DNA of 64,000 bases from Planctomycetota bacterium (GTDB taxonomy: Bacteria; Planctomycetota; Phycisphaerae; UBA1845; PWPN01). Location of the stretch: positions 1-64,000 of the forward strand of contig JAKPHF010000032.1 of assembly GCA_029550525.1 (NCBI GenBank), read 5' to 3'. The position numbers and the translations under genes were made by a program. A model generated the notes under the pieces. The model did not search any database. It was not told the DNA's origin and saw nothing but the letters and a program-made list of their open reading frames with translations. Positions 49,974-58,938 of this stretch are shown here, piece after piece. The first letter of the stretch is position 1. Every line of letters begins with the position of its first letter.

Positions 49974-52064
49974 CTATAGGCCATCAGCCGAAATATCCGG
50001 CCGAGGCGGAGGTGGCCAGGACGCGCGAAACTCATCCTGATACAGGCCGATCTTTTCGAAGGGAATCGGCTCGAATCCGAGCTTGAAAACCGGCGAATCC
50101 TCTCGCAACCGGAAATCCTGACGGACGGCATCGACGAACCCCGGATCCCGATCGACCCAGTTTTCCTGCACCGTCACGGTCTGCTCGTCTAGCCCATCGT
50201 GCAGCTCGAGCCACTTGCCCCCCACGCAGATGTTCCGCCGGATGATGTTGTATTTGGCCCGGGCCGGCTCGTCCTCGAGCAGATCGAGCAGTTCGGGATA
50301 ACGCGTGCTCCAGGGCGGCGTCTTGTAGGGCGTCTTGGCCAGCGTGGTGTAGAGCGGGTTCTTCGGATCTTCGAGATGGGCCTTGGCCCAGCCCGTGCCA
50401 CGCGAATCAACGTGAACGGCCGGTGTGCAATCGACGAAGACGTTGTTTTCGACGAGATTGTGACGGCCACCGCCGATCAGCACGCCGCGGCCTCCCTTGT
50501 AAAACACGTTGCCGTACACCACCGTCCCGCCCACCAGATCGTCCAGGTAGACGGTTTGCACGCCCACCAGTGTCTTGTAATCGCCCATATGGTGGAAGTA
50601 GTTGTGCCGGATGCGGTTGCCGCGCCAGGTCCAGTTCCGGCCGGTGTAGATCGCGCCGGCGTCATCGGTCTCCGTGCAGACGTGATAGATTTCGTTGAGC
50701 TCGATCAGATGATCGTTGCCGGTGAACTGAATCGCCAAATGCGGCGCGTCATGAATGAGGTTGTGCGCGACACGGTGGCCGACGCCGTTGACGCTGATCG
50801 CCGGCCGGTACGTTCGGCGGTTGCGACTGTAGCGGTAGAAATGGTTGTTGACCACGAGATGCGAGCCGGGTACGAGCCTCTCGCGATCGCCGCCGTCCGC
50901 GACCACGCCGCCCTCCCCCGTGTCGTAAAAGTCGCAGCCGATCACGGCATGCTCGCGGCCGCCTTCGATGCGCACCGCCCGGCCGCCGATGTTGCGCAGC
51001 GTGCAGCCCTTCAGTTGCACGTTCGAGCCGTTCTGAATGGTAACCGCCGTGTTGCGGCTGTGTTCCAGCGTGAGGCATCGAAGGACGATGTGGCTGGCAT
51101 CACGAACGACAATCAGATCCTCGAGCACGGAGGCGAACGTTCTGGATTCCGTCTCGGCCGGCGGCGGCCAGAAGTAGAGCGTGCCTGTGCCGCGGTCCAG
51201 ATACCACTCCCCGGGCAGATCAATTTCGCTCAACAGGTTGACCGCGTAATACCGCTGGCCGCTGCGGTACCCGAGTCGTTGCTCACGATATTTGAGCGCG
51301 ATGACGCGCTGATCCGTATCGATCGATTCCACGAGATCGAACGCGTCCGACCAATCGTAGAACCAATAGCCGCTCAGCCAGATCTCCGGTTCCTGCGTCC
51401 ATCTGGCCGGGCGGTCGCCTTCGTATGTGAACTTTCCGATCTTGTTTCCCACCTGGCCGTGGCTGATGAATTCGGTCTCCTTGTCACCGAGCAACTTACC
51501 TACGCGGGTGTAGCCGTCGTTGGGCCAGCGGGCGAGCGTCATGGGGCGCTGATCGTAGAACAGCTCGAAGCGCTTGCCGCCCGGCACGACGGTGCCGAAA
51601 TCGGAAATGCCCAGCGCGTTCAGGTCGGCCTGGACCACGTGGCCGCGAGCGACCGGGTCGAGCCGGCCAAGGATGCTCTCGTCGGTCACCGGCACCAAAT
51701 TCGAAATCTCGCGCCCGCCGATGACCCGCGGGCGTTCTTCGGCGTAGGCGCGGTAGATAACGGGTGATTCCGCGGTTCCACTGTCGGCCGGACTCAATTC
51801 GAACGGACTCTCGAGTGCGTACACACCTTCGCGAATGTGTACGGTGACGGGCTCGTCCTGCAGACGCCCCGCGGCTCTGAGCTTGCGGATCTCATCGCGT
51901 GCTCGCTCGAGCGTCGCGAATGGCCCCTGCGAACTCTCGCCCGCTTGCGGCTGGCGCCCCGTCCAGCCATCGTTGCCTCCCACGGCTACATACAGGTCCA
52001 GTCCGACGGCACGCCCTGCTGCCATGAGCACGGTACAGCAGAGAAGACTCATCCAAAACTTCAT
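49974..52064 (-). CDS. Secreted right-handed beta-helix protein (GH141-like or polysaccharide lyase fold)
   Basis: 696 residues, TGAGGCGAG before ATG, signal peptide MSLLCCTVLMAAGRAVG. The start of the mature protein, LDLYVAVGGNDGWTGRQPQ with GPFATLERARDEIRKL and VTVHIREGVYALESPFEL, is typical of secreted parallel beta-helix glycosidases such as GH141. Repeated coil motifs with NxI/V patterns (HIVLRCLTLEHSRNTAVTIQ, VIGCDFYDTGEGGVVADGG, LIELNEIYHVCTETDDAGAI, GNRIRHNYFHHMGD, LVENNVFVDC) run from ~330 to 590. The Asp-Asp in TETDDAG is a catalytic candidate. The pseudopilin and exoprotein upstream are on the same strand. The fold is secure; substrate and family number are guesses. Confidence 0.78.
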   Translation of the reverse strand: MKFWMSLLCCTVLMAAGRAVGLDLYVAVGGNDGWTGRQPQAGESSQGPFATLERARDEIRKLRAAGRLQDEPVTVHIREGVYALESPFELSPADSGTAESPVIYRAYAEERPRVIGGREISNLVPVTDESILGRLDPVARGHVVQADLNALGISDFGTVVPGGKRFELFYDQRPMTLARWPNDGYTRVGKLLGDKETEFISHGQVGNKIGKFTYEGDRPARWTQEPEIWLSGYWFYDWSDAFDLVESIDTDQRVIALKYREQRLGYRSGQRYYAVNLLSEIDLPGEWYLDRGTGTLYFWPPPAETESRTFASVLEDLIVVRDASHIVLRCLTLEHSRNTAVTIQNGSNVQLKGCTLRNIGGRAVRIEGGREHAVIGCDFYDTGEGGVVADGGDRERLVPGSHLVVNNHFYRYSRNRRTYRPAISVNGVGHRVAHNLIHDAPHLAIQFTGNDHLIELNEIYHVCTETDDAGAIYTGRNWTWRGNRIRHNYFHHMGDYKTLVGVQTVYLDDLVGGTVVYGNVFYKGGRGVLIGGGRHNLVENNVFVDCTPAVHVDSRGTGWAKAHLEDPKNPLYTTLAKTPYKTPPWSTRYPELLDLLEDEPARAKYNIIRRNICVGGKWLELHDGLDEQTVTVQENWVDRDPGFVDAVRQDFRLREDSPVFKLGFEPIPFEKIGLYQDEFRASWPPPPRPDISADGL

Positions 52065-52106
52065 CTCGCCTCACCCCGCAGTAACCGACGTTCGCGCTGG
52101 TCGGGG

Positions 52107-52226
52107 GGCGGGCGTCTCGCCCGCCTCTTTCCCCGCTGATGCCAGCGAGCGCGTGTTAAACACACGAACGATGGCATTGTGGTGCAGGCATCCTGCCTGC
52201 ACGTGCACGCTGAAAGCGTGCACCAC
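52107..52226 (+). repeat. Interspersed palindromic repeat, copy 1
   Basis: Left part: GGCGGGCG-TCT-CGCCCGCC hairpin (52107-52125). After ~50 bases comes a second, compound structure: GCAGGCA-TCC-TGCCTGC (52184-52200) and GTGCACGCT-GAA-AGCGTGCAC (52203-52223), enclosed by GTGGTGC and GCACCAC, so the strand could fold into a three-way junction. The same two parts in the same order and orientation recur at 63648. It fills the gap between the pseudopilin and beta-helix genes and encodes no credible protein. Confidence 0.75.
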
Positions 52227-52254
52227 AAGAACACGGCACCGACACGGCATCGGT

Positions 52255-53070
52255 TCACCAGGGTGGCCCATATGCGTTCCGACCCGGTCTTTCCCATGCG
52301 CTCATGTAGAGCCGAATGAAATCACGGTTGCCTTTCATATCACCGGCCTGCCCTTGATCCAGGGCCTCGTCGAATGTGCTACCCGCCGCTTTGATCATCT
52401 GCGGCGTGGTCCATTTCCAGTACTCGGAATGACCGTCGGCAAAGGCCAGCGTCGTTCCCTTGGAGTGACGCCCGGGCACCTTGTTCCCGATCATGGACAG
52501 CGTGTAGTAGATGGCCCACAGGAAATCGCGATCCTCGGAGAACGAATCCAACAGCACCATCCGCGCCCCCGGTCTCTTGATGTCATCCAACCGATGGGCC
52601 ACACACCCGTCGCTGACCGCCGGGCTGTACTCGGGTTTGATTTCGATCATCGGACCGGGGTTCATGCTGATGGCCATTCCGTAGGTAATGACCTCGTCGG
52701 CCGGCACGGCCGGACAACGGTACGCATCCACGGAACGGATGTACTTGTAGAAAGCCCCTTCACGGATGCCCTTCTTGAGCGCTTCGGCAGGCGGCTTCTC
52801 GAGGTCCTGGTCATTCCAATTGCCATGTTGGTGAATCCAGCCCAGGCCGTAATCATTCCACCGGGCTGCCGTGCCGCCGACCAGCGCTCCCCTGTAGTCG
52901 GTGGCATAGAGGGTCCATGCCAGCCCAAGCTGACGCGTGTTGCTCAGACAAGCCGTCCGCTTGCTCGCCTCCTGGGCCAGCCGTAGCGATGGCAACAGGA
53001 TGGAAATCAGCAGGGCGATAATCGCCACCACCACCAGAATCTCGATCAACGTGAAGCCTTGACGACGCAT
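52255..53070 (-). CDS. Type II secretion/type IV-like pseudopilin
   Basis: 271 residues, AGAGGA upstream of ATG. Minimal leader MRRQG, cleavage before [20 protein letters not shown], Glu at +5. DUF1559-like body with [32 protein letters not shown] and [20 protein letters not shown] containing a full H-x9-DG motif. It follows the exoprotein-dockerin gene by 99 bp on the same strand and is separated from the beta-helix gene by the interspersed repeat, which may end its transcript. Fourth pseudopilin of the window, all of one family. Confidence 0.87.
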   Translation of the reverse strand: MRRQGFTLIEILVVVAIIALLISILLPSLRLAQEASKRTACLSNTRQLGLAWTLYATDYRGALVGGTAARWNDYGLGWIHQHGNWNDQDLEKPPAEALKKGIREGAFYKYIRSVDAYRCPAVPADEVITYGMAISMNPGPMIEIKPEYSPAVSDGCVAHRLDDIKRPGARMVLLDSFSEDRDFLWAIYYTLSMIGNKVPGRHSKGTTLAFADGHSEYWKWTTPQMIKAAGSTFDEALDQGQAGDMKGNRDFIRLYMSAWERPGRNAYGPPW

Positions 53071-53169
53071 AGCCCAAATCCTCTTGACAAACGATCTCGC
53101 GCCAACGAAGCCCTTCCTGACACTTCCCGCCTCATGTTGCCGAGCGTCTTGCTCGGCCGGCCGAATCGC

Positions 53170-55251
53170 TTACGGGCATCCCGGCGTGGATGTCCACACC
53201 ACCTCTGCGCCGGTGGCGCAGGCGGCAAACGCGGAGAGATCGTCCTCGTCCACGTCGCTATCACCGTCCTGATCGAAGCGGCCACATTTCGAAGCATCGA
53301 ACGTTGATTCGGGGTCGTCCGCCTGCGTCCAGCAGCGTTGGAAGGCGGCAAAGTCGTTCATATCGACATCGCCATCCTCATCCGCGTCGGCGAACGGCCC
53401 GGGCAGGTACATGTCGATCCGCCGTGTGTGCGTGGCGACGGGATCGCAGGTATCGACGAACGTCAGGTATGCGGTGTAGAGGCCCGGTTCCATGACGGTA
53501 TTGGTCACCGTCACGGTCACGGTGTCGCTTTGCCCATCATCCACGGGCCCGCCGCCCGTCTTGTCCAGCGTGAGCCAGGCGTAATCGTAGGGATTGCCGG
53601 CAGCGTCGGTCTCCGCAACCGTGTAGCTGATCTGGCCGCTGCCCGTGTGCCGGAAGGTATACGGGATCGAAGGGAGACTGCCTCTGGCCGGTGACAACAG
53701 CACGACCTGCTGAGGCTGCACCTCGCCGCACGGCCGCCCATAGAGCCGAATGTCGTCGATGAACAGCGGGTAACTGCTTGTGGAGCCCATGTTGGATACG
53801 AAGTTGACGGCAAACAGCGTGTTGAGGTTCTCCAGGGGGTAGGTCCCGGGATTCTCCCACCACTTCGATCCCGCCATCAGTTCCATCTTCTTGAAGTCTT
53901 CCACCGTGAACCGATTACGGCTCCACGACCACGGCGTCAGGTCCACGCGGCCCTCCGACACGAAGGCCTTGGTCCGCAGACGGGCCGCGGCGAAGGGCAC
54001 GCCGGGCTCGCGGATGTAGAAGTCGAGCCACGCATCCGTCTTGAGCTTGCTGGTCCGGGAGATGAGGGCGTTGAACTCGATGGCCATCACGTCATTGTTC
54101 AACGCGTAGGTCTGCTTTACGTCGCCCGCGCCCAGCCAGAGCCCCCAGTCGCCTGCGTTGGCGAGCCGCAGCGCGCCGCCCGACGTCGGCTGCGTTCCAT
54201 CCCACGGCCACCCGAAGGGGTCACGGCCCATCAAGTTGACGAAAGCCCCGTTCCAGGTATCCGCTTGACTGAGATCGGGAGACGGCTCGTCGGGCTGGCC
54301 TGCGATCGGATTCTTGCGGTTCCAGCCCTCCGCGTCGCCGGTCGTATCGAACGACCACCGATAGATCTCGGGCAGCGGCGGATCGGTGATCTCGGCGGAG
54401 AAATTGACATAGTCGCACTCGAACTCCCAGGCTTTCGAATTGCCCATCTCTCCCAGAGCGATGAACGCCTGGCTCCACAAGCTGCTGCTGTTGTCGTTGC
54501 TGCGCCGGAAACTGTACGTCTGCCCCTGGAAAGTCGGCGATCCATTGGGTCCGGAGAAGAACAGTTTCTCGCCGTCCAGATACACGTTCCAGTAGCTCCA
54601 ATAGCGGAGCTTGGTGTCGTAGTTCGCGTATTCACCGTAGCGAACCTCCACTCGCCAGTCGTGCCACTCACCATTGATGTCACGCCCCAGGTCGAGCTCG
54701 TTCACCCCCACCGCGTCGCCCCCTTCCCGGCGCGGCATCACCAGTGTGTTCGCATCGGGAGCCGTCTGCCGCACCCGAATCACCGAATCGAAGTTCGCAT
54801 ACCGGGTGGGGTAGACGATCTGAATCGCGCCGATGGTGGCGTTGTAGCCGACCCCGTATTTCATCCGGTACTCGACGATCAGCGTCGTGTCCTGCAGACC
54901 GATCGCACGCCAGAGAGGCGGCAGCCAGGTCGAGAAACGCGCCTTGGCGTTCGTCGTTGCACTGTTGTGGAAGAACTTGACCGTGGTCGGCGTGCCGTCG
55001 ATCGTGCCCTGCGTCAACCAGCCGGCTCCCACGCCGCTGCTCGTGGTCACCGTCCAGTTGCTGCCGGGCATGTTGCCGGTCGATGAGCTGATCGTGCTGA
55101 TGGAGCTCGCATCCGAGCCCCCGAAGTTCGTGAAATCCGACTCGTAGCTCGCCACGTCCGCGAAGGCGGGCGCCCCGATCACAAGGGCCGCCATCAATAT
55201 GAAGATGGTTATGTACGAATTCAGGCCGTGAGCGTTGACTCTATCCGACAT
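53170..55251 (-). CDS. Secreted modular protein with GWLTQG module, concanavalin-like region and dockerin-like end
   Basis: 693 residues from ATG at 55251 (GGAGGAGG upstream). Signal peptide YITIFILMAALVIGAPAFA. Module A (~33-290: SDFTNFGGSDASSI, GWLTQGTIDGTPTTVKFFHN, ARFSTWLPPLW, WNVYLDGEKLFFSGPNGSP, ALGEMGNSKAWEFECDYVNF) matches the repeats in the 1034-residue protein. A beta-sandwich (~295-510, YRWSFDTTGDAEGW, FIDDIRLYGRP) and a BACON-like stretch (WLTLDKTGGGPVDDGQSDTV, ~520-620) follow, then dockerin-like DADEDGDVDMNDF and FDQDGDSDVDEDDL. No enzyme motif is seen. Divergent from the second AraR-like regulator, probably its target. Confidence 0.8.
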   Translation of the reverse strand: MSDRVNAHGLNSYITIFILMAALVIGAPAFADVASYESDFTNFGGSDASSISTISSSTGNMPGSNWTVTTSSGVGAGWLTQGTIDGTPTTVKFFHNSATTNAKARFSTWLPPLWRAIGLQDTTLIVEYRMKYGVGYNATIGAIQIVYPTRYANFDSVIRVRQTAPDANTLVMPRREGGDAVGVNELDLGRDINGEWHDWRVEVRYGEYANYDTKLRYWSYWNVYLDGEKLFFSGPNGSPTFQGQTYSFRRSNDNSSSLWSQAFIALGEMGNSKAWEFECDYVNFSAEITDPPLPEIYRWSFDTTGDAEGWNRKNPIAGQPDEPSPDLSQADTWNGAFVNLMGRDPFGWPWDGTQPTSGGALRLANAGDWGLWLGAGDVKQTYALNNDVMAIEFNALISRTSKLKTDAWLDFYIREPGVPFAAARLRTKAFVSEGRVDLTPWSWSRNRFTVEDFKKMELMAGSKWWENPGTYPLENLNTLFAVNFVSNMGSTSSYPLFIDDIRLYGRPCGEVQPQQVVLLSPARGSLPSIPYTFRHTGSGQISYTVAETDAAGNPYDYAWLTLDKTGGGPVDDGQSDTVTVTVTNTVMEPGLYTAYLTFVDTCDPVATHTRRIDMYLPGPFADADEDGDVDMNDFAAFQRCWTQADDPESTFDASKCGRFDQDGDSDVDEDDLSAFAACATGAEVVWTSTPGCP

Positions 55252-55365
55252 GCCGACCTCCTCCAGTGCTGTGTGCATCACCGGCACACATCGGGTGTTG
55301 AGAGTTGAATCACCTGGTGCCTCGGGCGGCTGGCCCGCAAAGAATTGGCAAGCATGCCCAGAAAA

Positions 55366-55410
55366 TGCTCAAAGGCATATCAAGACTACCCCACACTTTG
55401 CTCAAATGCA
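55366..55410. promoter_or_regulatory. Pair of direct repeats TGCTCAAAnGCA
   Basis: TGCTCAAAGGCA (55366-55377) and TGCTCAAATGCA (55399-55410) match at 11 of 12 bases and start 33 bp apart, about three helical turns. They lie in the 298-bp divergent region, 115-160 bp upstream of the exoprotein ATG at 55251, and on the promoter-proximal side of that gene. Likely sites for a regulator of the exoprotein gene. Confidence 0.5.
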
Positions 55411-55423
55411 AGAGCTTTTTGCC

Positions 55424-55452
55424 TTGACTTTGTGACAAATTGCTGCTACGTT
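55424..55452 (+). promoter_or_regulatory. Promoter of the second AraR-like regulator with an embedded palindrome
   Basis: TTGACT (55424-55429), 17-bp spacer, TACGTT (55447-55452). The odd palindrome TTTGT-G-ACAAA (55429-55439) occupies the spacer, a position at which a bound regulator would shut the promoter. The leader to the ATG at 55550 is ~90 bases and AT-rich near 55500-55520. Confidence 0.55.
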
Positions 55453-55549
55453 TCAGGAGATGAGTTCCGAATACAGGACGGGTCACGGACGGGATACATT
55501 AGTTTAAGATATTTCAATTAGCAGACTTACAAGCGATTGGAAGTCGGAC

Positions 55550-56683
55550 ATGGAAACGCCGGACACCGTTGGACAAAAAAACTACAAGCATGAGCAAATA
55601 TATGAGCATATTCGCGACAAGATTCGCCGGGGCGAATATCAGGTGGGCTTTCAGATCCCCACCGAAGCAGCGATAAGTCAGCAGTTTCGCATGTCCCGCC
55701 AAACCGTGGGGCGTGCACTGAGGGCCCTGGAACTCGAGGGCTTGGTGTCGCGCAAACGCGGAGCCGGCACCTTCGTGACCGGCGTGGTCCAGGAAGACAC
55801 CAGGAACAACTACCGCGTCACCGCCCTGATCCCCGATGCGGACGACGGCGTCTTTTTCTCACGGATCTGCATGCAGATGGCCTTCGCCGCCCAGAAACGC
55901 GGGATCGGCGTGAGCTTCTCGGAAGCCTTGTACGGCAAGAAAGAGATGAGTCTGTCTCAGGCCGAGAAGATCTGCCAGGAACTGTTGAAATCGCGACCTT
56001 CCGGCGTCATCTTCTGCCCCCTCAAGGTTCCGCAGGAACTGGCCCAGATCAATAGCCACATCGCCGACACGCTGGCCAAGGCCGGCATTCCCCTCGTCCT
56101 GCTGGACTGCGACATCTGCAGCTTTCCGGCCCGCAGCCAGTTCGACGTCGTGGGCGTCGACAATCGCCGAGGCGGCTTCCTCCTGGCCGCCCACCTGTGG
56201 GATCTGGGCTGCCGGCGCATCGAGTTTGTGGCCCCCTATTGGAATCGCCCCACTGTGGCCGCTCGCATCGCCGGCTACCAGGAATTCCTCACGCATGTGG
56301 GCGTGGCCCCGGATCCGAGCTGGATTCACCACGGCGATCTGTCCGAACCGGCACTGATCGCCGAGGTCATGAAGAAGATCGACGAGTCCGGCGTGGAAGC
56401 GCTCATCTGCGCGAACGACTGGACGGCGGCAGTCCTCATCCGCGCTCTGACCTCCAACGGAACCCGCGTCCCCCAGGACGTGCGCGTGGTGGGCTTCGAC
56501 GGCATCAACATCGCGGACATCCTCCCCGTCTCGCTCACCACCTTCAAACAACCGGTCGAGGAGCTGGGAGCGGCGGCCATCGACGCCATGGTGGAACGGC
56601 TGGAATACCCGAACCGGCCCGCACGGCACATCATGCTCGAAGGAAGCCTGTCCATCGGCGAGTCGTGCGGCGCGCACCTGTGA
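55550..56683 (+). CDS. AraR-like regulator: GntR winged helix plus LacI-type sensor
   Basis: 377 residues. GntR domain ~12-78: YKHEQIYEHIRDKIRRGEYQ, IPTEAAISQQFRMSRQTVGR, LEGLVSRKRGAGTFV. Sensor ~85-377: YRVTALIPDADDGVFFSRIC, GIPLVLLDCDICSFPARSQF, DVVGVDNRRGGFLLAAHLWD, LGCRRIEFVAPYWNRPTVAA, VPQDVRVVGFDGINIADILP, LTTFKQPVEELGAAAIDAMV. The same architecture as the gene at 18991, including the DICxFPARS stretch, so the two are paralogs. It diverges from the exoprotein gene and precedes a secreted TIM-barrel enzyme by 131 bp. Confidence 0.92.
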   Translation: METPDTVGQKNYKHEQIYEHIRDKIRRGEYQVGFQIPTEAAISQQFRMSRQTVGRALRALELEGLVSRKRGAGTFVTGVVQEDTRNNYRVTALIPDADDGVFFSRICMQMAFAAQKRGIGVSFSEALYGKKEMSLSQAEKICQELLKSRPSGVIFCPLKVPQELAQINSHIADTLAKAGIPLVLLDCDICSFPARSQFDVVGVDNRRGGFLLAAHLWDLGCRRIEFVAPYWNRPTVAARIAGYQEFLTHVGVAPDPSWIHHGDLSEPALIAEVMKKIDESGVEALICANDWTAAVLIRALTSNGTRVPQDVRVVGFDGINIADILPVSLTTFKQPVEELGAAAIDAMVERLEYPNRPARHIMLEGSLSIGESCGAHL

Positions 56684-56814
56684 GCCGCCGGCCGCTCGCG
56701 GACGAGAAGCATCGAGCCGGCGCTGCACACGCGTGCCGCCCCACGTGCCAGGTTCGCCGGTCTTGCGGATGCCATAGCCCGACCTGCCCCGTACCACACG
56801 GTGGAGATCTCACC

Positions 56815-58869
56815 ATGCCCGGTTCGCCCAGTTTCGCCGCGATACTTGCCTGTCTGCTGACTTTTCATGCCGGCGCAGCTGCGGAGCCGCCCGCGACCAT
56901 CATCGACGGATACATCCTGCCACAGGGCACTGTCCCCGGCGAATCCATCTCCCGGCCATCGCAATTGCGGCGAAAGCCTAGATACCATGTCCTGGTGGAT
57001 GGCACCGGCCCCGTCCGGCTTTCGCTGGCCGTAAGTTCCGCCACTGTTCAGACCACGACCGGTTGGTTGACCGTGTGCGGTTCCGACGGCAACGTCCGGC
57101 ATCGGCAGAAGGTCACCACCGGCGCGAACGTCGAAGTCGAGATCGATCCGCAAGACTTGCGGGGCCTGCTCACCGTCGACTGTCACGTCCGTAACGGCGT
57201 CATGGCGCTCAAAGTGGATGGCGGCCGAGTCCTCCTGCCGATTCACGAGCCCATCCATGTTTTCCGTCACGCGAATCCGCTGTACTTCCACGTGAAACGC
57301 GGCGCCGATTCGTTCGAGGTGCAACTTGCCGGCGAAAGCCCGGACGAGACGGTCTCGGCGACCGTGTGCAACCCGGACGGGGAAGCAGTGACTACCCTGA
57401 GCACGGCTTCCCACCTCTCCGCCCGAGCCGACGTGAAGATCCCGGCAGGAATGGATGGCCGGATCTGGAGCATCCGATTCGACAAGGCCGAGCGAGGCGT
57501 CCTCGAGGACTTCTCGGTGATACTGACCGGTGACGTGGGACCGTTTGCGGCCGAGCGTGCGACGGATGTGGCCTACCCCGCTGTCGAGCTGGAGACACCG
57601 CCCTTGGCCCGCTCAGGCGAAACGATTCTGGCCCGCATTCGCCCGGCACCGGAAGCGACCGGCGTTGTTGATCGACTGGCGGTCCAGGTGGTCGATGACG
57701 CCGACCGGACCGTAATCGCCCGCCGGGAAGTCGGCCACGAACCGTTGTCGTGGGATCTGACTCCTCTCCTCGAGCCAGGCGAATACCGCATCGTGGTGGA
57801 AGGTGAACGTCAGGGCCGTCGTTGGGAACGCGAGCAGTCGTTGATCGTGGTGCGACCGCCGCCAACCATTGATAACAACCGATCAGCATGGGTGGGAGAC
57901 AAGCCATTCTTCGCGCGCGGTCTCTATCACGTGAAGACCGAGGATTACGCCAAGGTCAAACAACAGGGCTTCAACCTCGTCCAGGCCACCCCTCAACAAA
58001 TCGAACACTGCGAGAAAGCGGGGCTCAAAGCCGCCGTGACCCTCTACTCCGCAACGCCTCTCGATCCGGAGGGCTACGCCAAGACGGTCCGCATGTACAA
58101 GCACAGCCCCGCCGTCGCGTGCTGGATGCTCAAGGATGAACCCGACCTTCACGCCACGCCATGGAAGCTGCTGGCCCAGGCATACGCAAGCGTCCGGCGT
58201 GAGTCGCCGCAGCCCGCGTATTTGTGCCTGTGCACGCCGTCGGGGATCGCCGAGTTCGGGGCCTGCACGGACCTTTTCGCCCCCGACGTCTATCCCGTGG
58301 GCCATGGACCGCTCACCATGATCGCCGATCGCCTCGACCTGACCCGCCAAGTGGCCGGCGAGCGCCCCATCTGGTTCATCGGCCAGGTGTGGCCGTACAA
58401 GGACCGTCCCAACGTGACGCCGCGTCAACACCGGTGCATGACGTTCCTGGCTCTGACCCACGGCGATGTCCACGGTCTGCTGTGGTATTCGTTGAACGAT
58501 CCGGGCTGGTACCTGCCGGAGAGCCATCCCGCGCTGTGGGACATGTGCGGCGTGGTCAACCGCCAGCTGGAGGAGCTCGAGCCGGTGCTCCTCACTCGCG
58601 TCCTTTGGGAGCACGTGCAGAAGTCGGGTGAAGGCGAGATCCACCTCGCCGCGAGGCAGCACGCGGACAAGCTCTTCATCATCGCCGTCAACCCGACGGA
58701 CGCAGCATCGAGATTGACATTGGACCTCGCCAAGCTGGGCGCCGATCCCACCGGTCTGGCCCGTGAGATCTTCGAGCAACGCGATCCGGAGTTGAACGAC
58801 GGCATCCTGAGGGACCATTTCGCTCCGCTGGACGTTCGGGTCTACGCCGTCTCGATGACTCGCCGGTGA
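56815..58869 (+). CDS. Secreted TIM-barrel glycosidase-like protein with N-terminal beta domains
   Basis: 684 residues from ATG at 56815 (GGAG 8 bases upstream); the open frame upstream runs inside the regulator gene and is not coding. Signal peptide AAILACLLTFHAGAAA. Residues ~25-355 are beta-rich (probably two or three sandwich domains). From ~358 the barrel starts at KPFFARGLYHVKTEDYAKVK; QGFNLVQATPQQIEHCEKAG, VACWMLKDEPDLH (acid/base candidate Glu after KD), CTDLFAPDVYPVGHG, RPIWFIGQVWPYKD and HGLLWYSLNDPGWY follow. The pattern is that of clan A glycosidases of the GH2/GH5 kind lacking a clear family. The last strand region has LFIIAVNPTDAASRLTLDL. Next gene begins 69 bp later on the same strand. 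Confidence 0.72.
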   Translation: MPGSPSFAAILACLLTFHAGAAAEPPATIIDGYILPQGTVPGESISRPSQLRRKPRYHVLVDGTGPVRLSLAVSSATVQTTTGWLTVCGSDGNVRHRQKVTTGANVEVEIDPQDLRGLLTVDCHVRNGVMALKVDGGRVLLPIHEPIHVFRHANPLYFHVKRGADSFEVQLAGESPDETVSATVCNPDGEAVTTLSTASHLSARADVKIPAGMDGRIWSIRFDKAERGVLEDFSVILTGDVGPFAAERATDVAYPAVELETPPLARSGETILARIRPAPEATGVVDRLAVQVVDDADRTVIARREVGHEPLSWDLTPLLEPGEYRIVVEGERQGRRWEREQSLIVVRPPPTIDNNRSAWVGDKPFFARGLYHVKTEDYAKVKQQGFNLVQATPQQIEHCEKAGLKAAVTLYSATPLDPEGYAKTVRMYKHSPAVACWMLKDEPDLHATPWKLLAQAYASVRRESPQPAYLCLCTPSGIAEFGACTDLFAPDVYPVGHGPLTMIADRLDLTRQVAGERPIWFIGQVWPYKDRPNVTPRQHRCMTFLALTHGDVHGLLWYSLNDPGWYLPESHPALWDMCGVVNRQLEELEPVLLTRVLWEHVQKSGEGEIHLAARQHADKLFIIAVNPTDAASRLTLDLAKLGADPTGLAREIFEQRDPELNDGILRDHFAPLDVRVYAVSMTRR

Positions 58870-58938
58870 ACGCACGGCTGCCTCCCGATCATGTGACATC
58901 ATCGTGACGCCAGGTTGCATTGCTGGAGGGCACACGGA

